64,000 nt of DNA, taken from the NCBI RefSeq assembly GCF_002843305.1, contig NZ_PGSG01000110.1, forward strand, positions 1-64,000, given 5' to 3'. Positions within the stretch are counted from its first letter, which is position 1; the number at the start of each line of letters is the position of its first letter. Both the position numbers and the translations under genes were made by a program. Shown in pieces: positions 8,471-17,635 of the stretch. This DNA comes from Streptomyces barkulensis (GTDB taxonomy: Bacteria > Actinomycetota > Actinomycetes > Streptomycetales > Streptomycetaceae). The notes under the pieces are model-generated. The model saw only the letters and a program-made list of their open reading frames with translations, searched no databases and was not told the DNA's origin.

Positions 8471-9286
8471 TCAGGGCATGCGGGCGACGCCCCCGAACTC
8501 CTGCCACTCCCAGGTGCGCTGCCTGGGCCCCACGTCCGAGTCCGGGCGCCAGGTGGAGACCTCCACCAGGCCGGGCTCCAGGATCTCCAGCCCCTCGAAG
8601 AACCGCTCGACCTCGTGCGGCTCCCTGACCCGGCCCCAGTTGCCGCCGGTGCTCTCGTCCATGAACTCGGTCACGGACCTGCGCGTCTCGGCGTCCTCAC
8701 TGACCAGCTGGCAGATCACGAAGAAGCTCCCCGGCGCCAGCCGTTCGGCCACCCGCTTGACCACGCCGGCCGGGTCGGCGGAGTCGGGGACGCAGTGGAA
8801 GACGGAGTTGAACAGGGCGGCGACGGGCCGGTCGAAGTCGATCAGCCGGGCGGTGTCCGGGTGGTCGAGGATGCCGTCGGTGTCGCACATGTCCGCCTGG
8901 ATGACGGTGGTGTTCTCGTTCTCCGCCAGCAGCGCGCGGCCGTGGGCCAGCACGATCGGGTCGTTGTCCACGTAGACCACGCGCGCATCGGGGTCCACCC
9001 GCTGCGCGATCTGGTGGACGTTGTCCTGGGTGGGCAGGCCGGAGCCGTGGTCTATGAACTGCCGGATCCCGTAGTCCCGGGCCAGGACGCGCACCACGCG
9101 CTGCAGGAAGCGGCGGTTGTTGAGCGCCAGCGCCTGGGTGCTGGGGACGACCTCCAGGAGCTTGTCGGCCGCCTCCCGGTCGACGGCGTAGTTGTTCTTG
9201 CCGCCCAGGTAGTAGTCGTACATACGCGCGGCCGTGGGGACGGTGACGTCGATCTTGCCGGTGAGGGGTTCCCTGGACTGGTTCAT
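8471..9286 (-). CDS. SAM-dependent methyltransferase, DUF574 family
   Basis: About 271 residues with the DUF574 hallmarks: PTAARMYDYYLGGKNNYAVDREAAD near the N-terminus, FIDHGSGLPTQDNVHQIA (SAM-binding motif I region), VVYVDNDPIVLAHG, and a C-terminal VERFFEGLEILEPGLV. The family is large in Streptomyces and often lies beside DUF397/XRE genes, as here, where it converges on the XRE gene. Methyl acceptors are unknown. Start: ATG 9286 with AAGG five bases upstream is preferred. A GTG four codons earlier (9298) is the alternative but its ribosome binding site would be only two bases away. Confidence 0.88.
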   Translation of the reverse strand: MNQSREPLTGKIDVTVPTAARMYDYYLGGKNNYAVDREAADKLLEVVPSTQALALNNRRFLQRVVRVLARDYGIRQFIDHGSGLPTQDNVHQIAQRVDPDARVVYVDNDPIVLAHGRALLAENENTTVIQADMCDTDGILDHPDTARLIDFDRPVAALFNSVFHCVPDSADPAGVVKRVAERLAPGSFFVICQLVSEDAETRRSVTEFMDESTGGNWGRVREPHEVERFFEGLEILEPGLVEVSTWRPDSDVGPRQRTWEWQEFGGVARMP

Positions 9287-9526
9287 CCGGGCCTTCACAA
9301 CCTTCCGCCTGGGAGATGTGTCGAGACTGGGGCGGCGCCCGCCGAGTCGAGGCCCATGCTGCCAGGCGCGGCCCCTCCTCGCCGCGGAAAGGCGAACACT
9401 CGCCGATCACTTTCCGCAGTGCGCCCCGGTGGCCCGTCCGGGAGCAACTCCCCTTGTGCGGAAGCGGGTTGAGCGGAAGCCGGTTGAGCGGAGCACGAAG
9501 CGCCGCGGAGCCGCGGGCGGACGGCG

Positions 9527-10543
9527 TCAGGCGGAGTCGCGGACGACGAGGGAGGTGGGGAGCACCATGTGCCGCCGTGCGCCGCCGGGCTCGCCGATCT
9601 CCCGCAGCAGCAGTTCGGTGATCGTCCGTCCGATCTCCTCGACCGGCTGCCGAACGGTGGTCAGCGGCGGGTCGGTGTGCCGGGCGACGATCGAGTCGTC
9701 GAAGCCCACCACCGCCACGTCGTCCGGCACCCGCCGCCCCCGGTGGCGCAGTTCGGCCAGGGCGCCGGCCGCCATCACGTCGGAGGCGGCGAAGACCGCC
9801 TCCAGCCGGGGACGGCGCTCCAGCAGCTCGCGCATGGCGAGGCGTCCGCCCTCCTCGGTGAAGTCGGCGGGGGCGACCAGCTCCCCGTCGGCCTCCCGTC
9901 CAGCCTCCTCCAGAGCGTCCCGCCAGCCCCGCAGACGGCTGTCGGCCACGTCCATGTCCGGCGGGCCGGTGATGGTCGCGATCTCGCCCCGCCCGCGCTC
10001 GATCAGGTGGCGCACCGCGTCGCGTGCGCCTCCGATGTTGTCCGAGTGCACATGGTGCAGCGGCTCGGCCGGGGAGCGGCGCCCGGCCAGGACGGTCGGC
10101 AGCCCGAGTTTCTCCAGCAGGCCGGGCAGCGGATCGTCGCGGTGCACCGAGACCAGCAGTACGCCGTCCACCCGGCGCGCGGTGAGGAAGCGGGTGAGCT
10201 GGTCCATCTCCCGCTGGTCGCGGACCAGGGTGAGCAGCAGCTGGATCTGGGTGCCGGCCAGGCCGTTGCTCACACCGCGGATCACGGCGGAGAAGTAGGG
10301 CTCCGACCCCAGCCGGCTCTCCGACTCGGGTATGACCAGGGCGATGGAGTCGGTCCTGCTGGTCACCAGCGACCGCGCCACGGAGCTGGGCACGTAGCCC
10401 AGTTCGGCGATCGCCGTCTGCACCGCCTGCCTGGCCTCGTCGCTGACCAGGGTGGAGCCGTTGAGGACCCGGGAGACGGTGGTGCGCCCCACTCCGGCCC
10501 GGGCGGCCACGGTCTTGATGGTCGGCCGCCGAGTGGCCCCCAT
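9527..10543 (-). CDS. cebR: CebR, LacI-family cellobiose-responsive repressor
   Basis: A 338-residue LacI/GalR regulator. The DNA-binding helices are at the N-terminus (PTIKTVAARAGVGRTTVSRVLNG) with the hinge helix YVPSSVARSL. The periplasmic-binding-like effector domain fills the rest (IALVIPESESR, GVLLVSVH, GFDDSIVARHTDPPLTTVRQP). It is divergent from cebEFG-bglC, which fixes it as CebR. In Streptomyces CebR represses cellulose-use genes and is released by cellobiose or cellotriose. ATG 10543 has GGAGG ten bases upstream; in-frame codons further upstream look non-coding. Predicted targets in this window are cebE (two boxes), the CE3 gene and the Cip1-like gene. Confidence 0.93.
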   Translation of the reverse strand: MGATRRPTIKTVAARAGVGRTTVSRVLNGSTLVSDEARQAVQTAIAELGYVPSSVARSLVTSRTDSIALVIPESESRLGSEPYFSAVIRGVSNGLAGTQIQLLLTLVRDQREMDQLTRFLTARRVDGVLLVSVHRDDPLPGLLEKLGLPTVLAGRRSPAEPLHHVHSDNIGGARDAVRHLIERGRGEIATITGPPDMDVADSRLRGWRDALEEAGREADGELVAPADFTEEGGRLAMRELLERRPRLEAVFAASDVMAAGALAELRHRGRRVPDDVAVVGFDDSIVARHTDPPLTTVRQPVEEIGRTITELLLREIGEPGGARRHMVLPTSLVVRDSA

Positions 10544-10680
10544 GGCGTACCCGCCTCCTTTTGCTTCCGCCGCGCCGCGCACGGCGCTCACCAGCGCATT
10601 GTGTCAGACGGCCGTGCGGCGGCCGGCCCGGCGCCGGTGCCCGCCGAGGCCTCGGCGGGTAACGGATCCGGTCCCCGTCC

Positions 10681-10757
10681 TTGACAGCGAACGTTCCTGC
10701 GGACAGTCTTCCACAACCTGATGGGAACGCTCCCACCTTCGAGTGGGAACGATTCCA
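10681..10757 (+). promoter_or_regulatory. cebE promoter with two CebR operators
   Basis: A -35 TTGACA (10681-10686) and a weak -10 CAGTCT (10704-10709) are 17 bp apart. Just downstream are two CebR-type boxes, TGGGAACGCTCCCA (10722-10735) and TGGGAACGATTCCA (10744-10757), 22 bp centre to centre, that is two helical turns on one DNA face. Binding would block initiation or early elongation. Confidence 0.75.
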
Positions 10758-10828
10758 CCCGTCGGGCCCGTGCGGCCCGCCGGGGCCGCACCGCGGTGAT
10801 TTCCGTCGCCGCCCGCAAGGAGGACGCC

Positions 10829-12127
10829 ATGGGCAGTGCCCGCAAGCTTTTCGGTACAAGAGTCGTGGCCGTCGCGTCGGTCGCCGCCCTCACACTCGTG
10901 GCGGGCTGCTCGGGCGGCGGCGACAGCGACGGAAAGACCGAGGACGGCAAGACCGTCATCACCATGGGCCTGTTCGGTGTCATGGGCATCAAGGAGACCG
11001 GCCTCCTCGAGAAGTACATGGAGGAGAACCCGGACATCGTCATCAAGGCCGAGATCGCCGGTGACGAGCAGACGTACTACACCGCGCTGCAGACCCGCCT
11101 GGCCGCCGGCAGCGGCCTCAAGGACATCCAGGGCATAGAGGTCGGCCGCGCCAAGGAGCTCGCCGACACCCGGGCCGACAGGTTCGCCGACCTCTCCGGC
11201 GTCCCCGGCACCGACCACTTCCTGCCCTGGAAGCAGAGCCAGGTCACCACCGGCGACGGCAGGGTGATCGGCCTGGGCACGGACATCGGCCCGATGGCGG
11301 TCTGCTACCGCAAGGACATGTTCGAGAAGGCGGGCCTGCCCACCGACCGCGAGGAGGTCGCCGCGCTCTGGGACGGCGACTGGGCGAAGTACGTCGAGGT
11401 CGGCAAGGACTTCAAGGAGAACTTCAAGGGCGACGCCGCCTACCTGGACAGCGCCAGCGGCCTGTTCAACGCCATGATCTACGGCAGCTCCGAGCAGTTC
11501 TACGACAAGAACGGGGAGCTGATCTACCAGGACAACCCGGTCATCAAGGACGCCTGGGAGCTGGCCACCGGAGCGGCCCGGGACGGCCTGACGGCCAAAC
11601 TCCGCCAGTTCCAGCCCGGCTGGGACCCGGGCCTGGCCAACAGCAGCTTCGCCACCACCGTCTGCCCGGCGTGGATGCTCGCCCACATCAGCGAGAAGGC
11701 CGGCGAGGCCAACAAGGGCAAGTGGGACGTCGCCAAGGCCCCCAAGGGCGCCAACTGGGGCGGCTCCTTCCTCGGGGTCATGGAGAGCAGCCCGGTGAGG
11801 AAGGAGGCCGAGAAGCTGGTGGCCTGGCTGACCGCGCCGGAGCAGCAGGAGCACATCTTCAAGGAGATCGGCAACTTCCCCTCCTCCGCGGAGGCTCTCA
11901 AGTCCCCGGCGGTGACCGGGGCGAAGTCCGAGTACTTCAACAACGCCCCGATCGGTGAGGTCTTCGGCGCCGCGGCCCAGGACATCCCCGACGAGCAGGT
12001 GCTCGGGCCCAAGGACGGCACCATCAAGGACACCTTCTCCCAGGGCCTCCAGCTCGTCGAACAGGGCAAGAGCCCGGCCGAGGCGTGGGAGACCACCGAC
12101 GAGCGCATCAGGAAGGCCGTCGACTGA
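10829..12127 (+). CDS. cebE: CebE, cellobiose/cellotriose-binding lipoprotein of an ABC importer
   Basis: A 432-residue extracellular solute-binding protein (family 1). The signal ends in the lipobox LVAGC with Cys27 as lipid anchor. The mature part has the bilobal pattern of sugar-binding proteins (ITMGLFGVMGIKETGLLEKYMEENP, TDIGPMAVCYRKDMFEKAGLP, ANWGGSFLGVMESS). ATG 10829 has AAGGAGG five bases upstream. It is first in the cebEFG-bglC operon and captures cello-oligosaccharides at the membrane. The ATPase for such importers in Streptomyces is the shared MsiK, encoded elsewhere; none is in this window. Confidence 0.93.
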   Translation: MGSARKLFGTRVVAVASVAALTLVAGCSGGGDSDGKTEDGKTVITMGLFGVMGIKETGLLEKYMEENPDIVIKAEIAGDEQTYYTALQTRLAAGSGLKDIQGIEVGRAKELADTRADRFADLSGVPGTDHFLPWKQSQVTTGDGRVIGLGTDIGPMAVCYRKDMFEKAGLPTDREEVAALWDGDWAKYVEVGKDFKENFKGDAAYLDSASGLFNAMIYGSSEQFYDKNGELIYQDNPVIKDAWELATGAARDGLTAKLRQFQPGWDPGLANSSFATTVCPAWMLAHISEKAGEANKGKWDVAKAPKGANWGGSFLGVMESSPVRKEAEKLVAWLTAPEQQEHIFKEIGNFPSSAEALKSPAVTGAKSEYFNNAPIGEVFGAAAQDIPDEQVLGPKDGTIKDTFSQGLQLVEQGKSPAEAWETTDERIRKAVD

Positions 12128-12234
12128 CCCGGCCTCCCCTCTCCGGGTTCCCCGGCGGCCACCGCCTCCCCGCGCGGCCGCCGGGGCCCTGGGTCCCACC
12201 GCCCCACCAAGCACTCCCAGGAAGGAAGCCCCCC

Positions 12235-13251
12235 GTGGCCACCTCCACCCCGGCATCCGGCCTCGGCGGGCCGCAGAGCGGACCGGCCGGCCCCACCAAG
12301 GAGAGCCCCGACGGCCGGAACGGGGCGCGTCCCCGGCGGCCGTGGAGCACCCTCCTGCACCGCTTCGACATCAAGGCGGCCCCCTACGCCTTCGTCGCCC
12401 CCTTCTTCGTCGTCTTCGGCGCGTTCAGCCTCTATCCGCTGCTCTACACGGCCTGGATCTCCCTCCACGACGTGGAGCTGGCGACCACGGACATCATGGA
12501 GTGGGAGGGCTTCGGGAACTACTCGCAGCTCTGGCAGGACGACCGCTTCTGGAACGCGCTGGCGAACACCTTCACCATCGGTGTGATCTCCACCGTCCCG
12601 CAGCTGCTGATGGCCCTCGGCCTGGCGCACCTGCTCAACTACAAGCTGAAGGGTTCGGCGTTCTTCCGGGTCGCGGCCCTGACGCCCTACGCGACCTCGA
12701 TCGGCGCCGCCGCACTGGTGTTCACCATGCTCTTCGAGCGCGACTTCGGAATGATCAACTGGTTCCTGAGCCTGTTCGGGGTCGACAACGTCGACTGGGA
12801 GAGCAGCAAGTGGCCCGCCCAGTTCGCGATCTCCTCCATCGTGATCTGGCGCTGGACCGGCTACAACGCCCTGCTGTACCTGGCCGCGATGCAGGCCATC
12901 CCACAGGAGCGGTACGAGGCGGCGGCCATCGACGGCGCCTCGCGCTGGCAGCAGTTCACCAAGGTCACCATCCCCGGCATCCGCTCCACGATCGTCTTCA
13001 CCATCGTGCTGTCCACCATCGGAGCCACCCAGCTCTTCGGCGAACCGCTGATCTTCGGCCAGGGGCCGAACGGCGTCAGCGGAGGAGCGGACAACCAGTA
13101 CCAGACGCTCGGCCTGCTGCTGTACGAGGAGGGCTGGAAGAACTACGAGATGGGGCGGGCCGCCACGGTCGCCTGGGCGATGTTCCTCCTGCTCATCCTC
13201 GCCTTCGTCCTGCAGCGCGTCGTCAAGCGCGTCAAGTCCCGCACGTCCTGA
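12235..13251 (+). CDS. cebF: CebF, cellobiose ABC transporter permease
   Basis: A 338-residue integral membrane protein with a cytosolic Pro/Gly-rich N-terminal tail (about 1-48) and six predicted membrane segments. The permease EAA loop reads EAAAIDGASRWQQFTKVTIPGI, the docking site for the ATPase. GTG 12235 follows AGGAAGGA by seven bases. It sits 107 bp after cebE and 18 bp before cebG. It forms the channel with CebG. Confidence 0.93.
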   Translation: MATSTPASGLGGPQSGPAGPTKESPDGRNGARPRRPWSTLLHRFDIKAAPYAFVAPFFVVFGAFSLYPLLYTAWISLHDVELATTDIMEWEGFGNYSQLWQDDRFWNALANTFTIGVISTVPQLLMALGLAHLLNYKLKGSAFFRVAALTPYATSIGAAALVFTMLFERDFGMINWFLSLFGVDNVDWESSKWPAQFAISSIVIWRWTGYNALLYLAAMQAIPQERYEAAAIDGASRWQQFTKVTIPGIRSTIVFTIVLSTIGATQLFGEPLIFGQGPNGVSGGADNQYQTLGLLLYEEGWKNYEMGRAATVAWAMFLLLILAFVLQRVVKRVKSRTS

Positions 13252-13269
13252 CCAGGGAGCGGTAATCCC

Positions 13270-14196
13270 ATGACCACCGACACCGCCCGCCCCCGGGCGG
13301 ACGTACCCGAGCCGCTCGCGGACACCGTCGCGCCCACGAGCCGCCGGCCCCGTCTGTCCCTGCGCCCGAAGGCCGGCCAGCAGCGGAAGGCCGGGCCCGT
13401 CGCCTACGCGCTGCTCGGCCTGGCCGCGCTGCTCTCCCTGTTCCCGCTGTACTGGACGATGGTGGCGGCCTCCACCGACAACACCAGGGTCTCCCAGACC
13501 CCGCCGCCGTTCCTCCCCGGCCCCAACCTGCTGAAGAACCTCTCGGCCGCCTGGGAGGACGCGGCGATGGGCACGGCGCTGGTCAACAGCCTCATCGTCG
13601 CCATGACGATCGCCCTGTCCACCGTCCTGTTCGCCACCCTGGCCGGCTTCGCCTTCGCCAAACTGCGCTTCCGCGGCCGCAACATCCTGCTGATGCTGGT
13701 CATCGGCACGATGATGGTGCCGCCGCAGCTGAGCGTGGTGCCGCTGTTCATGATGATGACCGAGCTGGGCTGGGGACAGAAGCTGCCCGCCGTCATCTTC
13801 CCCACCCTGGTCAGCGCCGTCGGCGTGTTCTTCATGCGGCAGTACCTGCTGGAGGCGCTGCCCGACGAGCTCATCGAGGCCGGCCGCGTGGACGGCGCGC
13901 ACAGTCTGCGGATCTTCTGGAGCGTCGTCCTGCCGGTCGCCCGCCCGGCGATGGCGGTGGTCTTCATGATCACCTTCGTGCACGCCTGGAACGACTTCTT
14001 CTGGCCGTTCATCGTGCTCGACATGACCAACCCCACGATCCCCGTCGCCCTGACCCAGCTCAGCGCGGGATACGTGCGCGACCAGTCGCTCATCATGGCC
14101 GGCGCGCTGCTGGGCACCCTGCCGCTGCTGGCGATGTTCGTCGTCTTCGGCAAGCAGATCGTCGGCGGCATCATGCAGGGCGCGGTCAAGGGCTGA
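13270..14196 (+). CDS. cebG: CebG, cellobiose ABC transporter permease
   Basis: A 308-residue membrane protein of the MalG/CebG type, with an N-terminal cytosolic tail and six predicted membrane segments. The EAA loop is EAGRVDGAHSLRIFWSVVLP, and the periplasmic-facing TPPPFLPGPN segment is common in this subgroup. ATG 13270 has CAGGGAG about eight bases upstream. It completes the importer with CebE and CebF. Confidence 0.93.
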   Translation: MTTDTARPRADVPEPLADTVAPTSRRPRLSLRPKAGQQRKAGPVAYALLGLAALLSLFPLYWTMVAASTDNTRVSQTPPPFLPGPNLLKNLSAAWEDAAMGTALVNSLIVAMTIALSTVLFATLAGFAFAKLRFRGRNILLMLVIGTMMVPPQLSVVPLFMMMTELGWGQKLPAVIFPTLVSAVGVFFMRQYLLEALPDELIEAGRVDGAHSLRIFWSVVLPVARPAMAVVFMITFVHAWNDFFWPFIVLDMTNPTIPVALTQLSAGYVRDQSLIMAGALLGTLPLLAMFVVFGKQIVGGIMQGAVKG

Positions 14197-14302
14197 CGCC
14201 CCGCCAGGGAGAGCCGGGCGACCCCGCGACCCCGGGCCCCTCCCGCCCCGATCCACCTCCCCGATCCCACCCTCCCGACACCACCGATCCGGAAGGACCT
14301 TC

Positions 14303-15763
14303 GTGGCCACCGCATCCCGTACAGCCGAACCCGCCCCGGCGACCCGGAGCGCCCGGGTGTTCCCGCCCGGCTTCCTGTGGGGCACCGCGACCGCCGCCTA
14401 CCAGATCGAGGGCGCCGCCGCCGAGGGCGGCCGCACCCCCTCCATCTGGGACACCTTCTCCCGCACCCCCGGCAGGACGCGCAACGGCGACACCGGGGAC
14501 ATCGCCTGCGACCACTACCACCGCTGGCGCGAGGACCTGGAGATCATGGCCGATCTCGGCGTGGGCGCCTACCGGTTCTCCGTCTCCTGGCCGCGCGTCC
14601 AGCCCACCGGCCGCGGCCCCGCCTCCCGCGAGGGGCTGGACTTCTACAGCCGTCTGGTGGACGGGCTGCTGGACAAGGGCATCCAGCCCGTCGTCACCCT
14701 CTACCACTGGGACCTGCCCCAGGAACTGGAGGACGCCGGCGGCTGGCCGGAGCGCGCCACCGCCGAGCGGTTCGCCGAGTACGCCTCGCTGGTCGCCGGC
14801 GCGCTCGGCGACCGGGTGGGCACCTGGACGACCCTCAACGAGCCGTGGTGCTCGGCCTTCCTCGGCTACGGCTCGGGCGTCCACGCCCCCGGCCGCACCG
14901 ACCAGGCGGACTCCCTGCGCGCCGCCCACCACCTCAACCTCGCCCACGGGCTGGGCACCCAGGCCCTGCGCGCCGCCCTCCCCGACGGCGCGCAGACCTC
15001 CGTCACGCTCAACCTCCACCATGTGCGGTCCCTGACCGGCGATCCCGCCGACACCGACGCCGCACGCCGCATCGACGGCGTCGCCAACCGGGTCTTCACC
15101 GGCCCCATGCTGCGCGGCGAGTACCCGCAGGACGTCCTGCGGGACACCGCGCACCTGACGGACTGGTCGTTCGTACGGGACGGGGACCTGGCGGACATCC
15201 ACCAGCCGCTGGACTTCCTGGGCGTCAACTACTACAGCCCCACCCTCGTCTCCGCCGCCTCCGGCCCCGGAACCCACAACGCCGACGGGCACGGCGCGAG
15301 CGAGCACAGCCCCTGGCCGGGCGGCGACGACGTCGCCTTCCACCGCACGCCCGGCGAGACCACCGCCATGGGCTGGACGATCGACCCCACCGGCATGTAC
15401 GACCTGCTGCTGCGGGTCCGGGACGACTTCCCCGGCATGCCGGTGGTCATCACCGAGAACGGCGCGGCCTTCGACGACTACGTCGACCCCGAGGGCCGCG
15501 TGCTGGACCCGCAGCGGATCTCCTACCTCCACGGCCATCTGGCGGCGGTGCACCGGGCCATCGAGGCCGGGGCGGACGTGCGCGGCTACTTCCTGTGGTC
15601 CCTGCTGGACAACTTCGAGTGGGGATACGGCTACAGCAAGCGCTTCGGCGCGGTGTACGTGGACTACGCGACCGGCAGGCGCATCCCCAAGTCCAGCGCC
15701 CGCTGGTACGCGCAGGTGGTCCGCGACGGCGCCCTGCCGCCGGAGCCCGGCACGGGCGCCTGA
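14303..15763 (+). CDS. bglC: BglC, GH1 beta-glucosidase
   Basis: A 486-residue glycoside hydrolase family 1 enzyme without a signal peptide, so intracellular. The N-terminal signature FLWGTATAAYQIEGA is present. The acid/base Glu180 lies in TLNEPW and the nucleophile Glu385 in ITENGAA. YHWDLPQ and WSLLDNFEWGYGY complete the active site. It hydrolyses imported cellobiose and cellotriose to glucose, removing the CebR inducer. GTG 14303 has GGAAGGA seven bases upstream. It is the last gene of the operon, ended by the hairpin at 15812-15858. Confidence 0.94.
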   Translation: MATASRTAEPAPATRSARVFPPGFLWGTATAAYQIEGAAAEGGRTPSIWDTFSRTPGRTRNGDTGDIACDHYHRWREDLEIMADLGVGAYRFSVSWPRVQPTGRGPASREGLDFYSRLVDGLLDKGIQPVVTLYHWDLPQELEDAGGWPERATAERFAEYASLVAGALGDRVGTWTTLNEPWCSAFLGYGSGVHAPGRTDQADSLRAAHHLNLAHGLGTQALRAALPDGAQTSVTLNLHHVRSLTGDPADTDAARRIDGVANRVFTGPMLRGEYPQDVLRDTAHLTDWSFVRDGDLADIHQPLDFLGVNYYSPTLVSAASGPGTHNADGHGASEHSPWPGGDDVAFHRTPGETTAMGWTIDPTGMYDLLLRVRDDFPGMPVVITENGAAFDDYVDPEGRVLDPQRISYLHGHLAAVHRAIEAGADVRGYFLWSLLDNFEWGYGYSKRFGAVYVDYATGRRIPKSSARWYAQVVRDGALPPEPGTGA

Positions 15764-15811
15764 CCGCACCCGACCGAGCCCGGGGCCCCGAGGCCCCAGG
15801 ACCCCGAGGCC

Positions 15812-15858
15812 CCGGCCGCGGGCCCGGCCACCGATCCGTCGGCCGGGCCCGCGGCCGG
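15812..15858. terminator. Terminator between bglC and the DUF1992 gene
   Basis: An 18-bp perfect GC stem (CCGGCCGCGGGCCCGGCC and complement) with an 11-base loop lies between two convergent stop codons (15763 and 15873), so it can serve both strands. Confidence 0.8.
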
Positions 15859-15872
15859 CTCTTCCCGGGAGG

Positions 15873-16301
15873 TCAGACGAGGCGCGGCCGGCCGTCCCCG
15901 CGTCCCTCACGCTCCTCGTACCACTGTCGTACGACGTCGTCGGCGTCGAAGGGCTCCAGGCCCAGCGGGGGACCGGGTGGCGGCATCCGCAGCGCCGCGC
16001 GGATCCTCTCGTTGATTCCCGCCACGATCCGCCGCACCTCCGGCTCCGAGCGGGCCCGGCGGGCGGCGGCCAGGGCGTCCTCCGCCTCCTTGCGCAGAGC
16101 GAGCGCGGGCGGCAGGTAGGACAGCCCCTCGCGGCTCATCTTCTTCCTGACCCACCACAGGTCGTCATAGGGCTGGTCCAGGTCGGGCAGCGGCCGGCCC
16201 ATGCCCGGCAGGGCGTCGAACTCGCCGCGCTCGGTCGCCTCGCGGATCTGCCGGTCGGCCCACGTCTCGGAGTCGGTCCCGGGCGGTTTGCGTTCGGTCA
16301 C
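15873..16301 (-). CDS. DUF1992 (DnaJ-C28-like) domain protein
   Basis: A 142-residue soluble protein. The N-terminal half carries the DUF1992 signature: WADRQIREATERGEFDALPGMGRPLP, then DLWWVRKKMSREGLSYLPP. The C-terminal half is a charged helical region (ALALRKEAEDALAAARRARSEPEVRRIVAGINERI). The domain occurs in the eukaryotic DNAJC28 protein and in many actinobacterial proteins of unknown role. GTG 16301 has GGGAGG seven bases upstream. No operon partner is seen. Confidence 0.85.
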   Translation of the reverse strand: MTERKPPGTDSETWADRQIREATERGEFDALPGMGRPLPDLDQPYDDLWWVRKKMSREGLSYLPPALALRKEAEDALAAARRARSEPEVRRIVAGINERIRAALRMPPPGPPLGLEPFDADDVVRQWYEEREGRGDGRPRLV

Positions 16302-16399
16302 GGTGCGGCCTCCCTGAGTGCGGCGGCGGTGGCGGGCTTTCGCGGAGGTGCTCGTACGGCCCAGGTTACGCGGGACCCGGCCCCGCGGGACGGGAGCAC

Positions 16400-16590
16400 T
16401 CATCCGGCCGGGGCGAGCACCGCCTCCACGGTGTCGGGCTCCGCCGCCGCCCTGTCCTCCCGGTAACGCGGCACCCGGGCGAACCGCGGCGTTACGCCCT
16501 CCGGGCAACGGGGGAGCGCTGCACTCCGCCGAAGGCGATCTCCACTTTCCCGCGCGCCGCCCGTGCCTCCACCCGGACGGCCGTCACCGG
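16400..16590 (-). pseudogene. Frameshifted C-terminal remnant of an ATP-dependent DNA ligase
   Basis: Read on the minus strand, one frame gives VEARAARGKVEIAFGGVQRSP, then stops. The next frame continues with PEGVTPRFARVPRYREDRAA, DTVEAVLA and a TGA stop at 16402. Together they match, from memory, the end of the OB-fold domain of actinobacterial LigB/LigC-type ATP-dependent DNA ligases. One missing base near 16505 breaks the frame. Nothing upstream resembles the ligase body; the next gene starts on the other strand at 16690. This explains the otherwise gene-free 16302-16689. The upstream edge is approximate. Confidence 0.65.
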
Positions 16591-16689
16591 TGCCGGACGG
16601 CGTGCGGAAGAACAGATGTGCCGGGGCCGATGACTTCCGGCGCACCGGCGGGTCCGAACCCGTGAGGCCGACTGGAGAGGAAGAGGACG

Positions 16690-17310
16690 ATGGCGAAGGT
16701 GACACTGACGCAGTTCCTGACCCTGGACGGGGTCGTGCAGGCGCCCGGAGCCCCGGACGAGGACCGCGACGGAGGGTTCGAGCACGGCGGCTGGCTGGTT
16801 CCGTACGCCGACGAGGACATGGGGAGGTTCGTCGCGGAGGGCTTCGGGTCCGCGGACGCCTTCCTGCTGGGCCGCAGGACGTACCAGATCTTCGCCGCCT
16901 ACTGGCCGCAGGTCACCGATCCGGACAACCCGGTCGCGAGCAGGCTCAACACCCTGCCCAAGTACGTCGCCTCCCGGACGCTGGACAGCGTCGGGTGGCG
17001 CAACTCCACGCTGCTGGGAGGTGACGCGGTGCGGGAGGTCGCGGCCCTCAAGGAGCGGCTGGAGGGCGAGGTGCAGATCCACGGCAGCGGGAACCTGGCG
17101 CGGAGCCTGATGGCGCACGGCCTCATCGACGAGTACCGCCTGCTGACCTACCCCGTGATCCTGGGCGGCGGCAAGCGCCTGTTCGACGGCGGCGCCGTGC
17201 CGACCGCACTGGAGCGGACGGGAGGCGGGATGACCTCCACCGGGGTGGTGATCGGCACCTACCGGGCGGCGGGTCGGCCCGGCCACGGCTCGTTCGGCAT
17301 GGAGGAGTGA
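16690..17310 (+). CDS. Dihydrofolate-reductase-like (RibD C-terminal domain) protein
   Basis: A 206-residue RibD_C/DHFR-fold protein. The signature DAFLLGRRTYQIFAAYWPQVTD matches the family, followed by LPKYVASRTLD, EVQIHGSGNLARSLMAHGLIDEYRLLTYPVILGGGKRLF. Most homologues are annotated as dihydrofolate reductase family proteins and probably use NADPH, but no substrate is established. ATG 16690 has AGAGGAAGAGG upstream. It stands alone, beside the ligase remnant. Confidence 0.88.
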   Translation: MAKVTLTQFLTLDGVVQAPGAPDEDRDGGFEHGGWLVPYADEDMGRFVAEGFGSADAFLLGRRTYQIFAAYWPQVTDPDNPVASRLNTLPKYVASRTLDSVGWRNSTLLGGDAVREVAALKERLEGEVQIHGSGNLARSLMAHGLIDEYRLLTYPVILGGGKRLFDGGAVPTALERTGGGMTSTGVVIGTYRAAGRPGHGSFGMEE

Positions 17311-17415
17311 GGCGGGCCCGGGCCGGGGGGAACGAGCCGGGGGTCATGGGAGCGATGGTCACGAAACGGCTTCGAACGGGCCGCCGTTGGTGATCTCCAC
17401 TACGTGCCGTAGAGC

Positions 17416-17443
17416 TTGACGTCGCATTTGCGACTTGTAAAGA
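17416..17443 (+). promoter_or_regulatory. Probable promoter with embedded GTCGCA/TGCGAC palindrome
   Basis: TTGACG (17416-17421) and TAAAGA (17438-17443) are 16 bp apart, a good housekeeping-type promoter. The spacer begins with the palindrome GTCGCA-TT-TGCGAC (17421-17434), a likely operator. It is about 350 bp before the symporter start, giving a long leader. The surrounding 17380-17640 is clearly AT-richer than the flanks, and I see no gene in 17311-17791. Confidence 0.6.
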
Positions 17444-17612
17444 AGTGGATGCAAACGGGCAGTACGGACACGGTGAATGGGACGAATCGGTTGTTGAATG
17501 TTCGACTATCCTGTGATGAATCTATGGAAAATAGGATAAGCAACCCCATGCTCCCTCCAGGCTGATCGTGGGTCGTGGTGGCGTGAAGAAGCTGTTAACC
17601 TCCGGCGAGTTT

Positions 17613-17635
17613 GCGGACTAGAAGAGTCCGCTTTT
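17613..17635 (+). terminator. Terminator-like hairpin with T-run in the symporter leader
   Basis: A 7-bp stem GCGGACT, loop AGAAG, AGTCCGC, then TTTT. Unlike the other hairpins in this window it has the classical T-tract. It lies between the promoter and the symporter coding start, so it may be an attenuator or may end a short leader RNA. Confidence 0.55.

Noticed and set aside
11524..14385. Long minus-strand frame opposite cebE-cebF-cebG
   Set aside because: It is a GC-rich antisense shadow of the transporter genes, with no recognisable domain.
17366..17384. CGGCTTCGAACGGGCCG as a tRNA T-loop
   Set aside because: A GTTCGA-like core is present, but no acceptor or anticodon stem can be formed around it.
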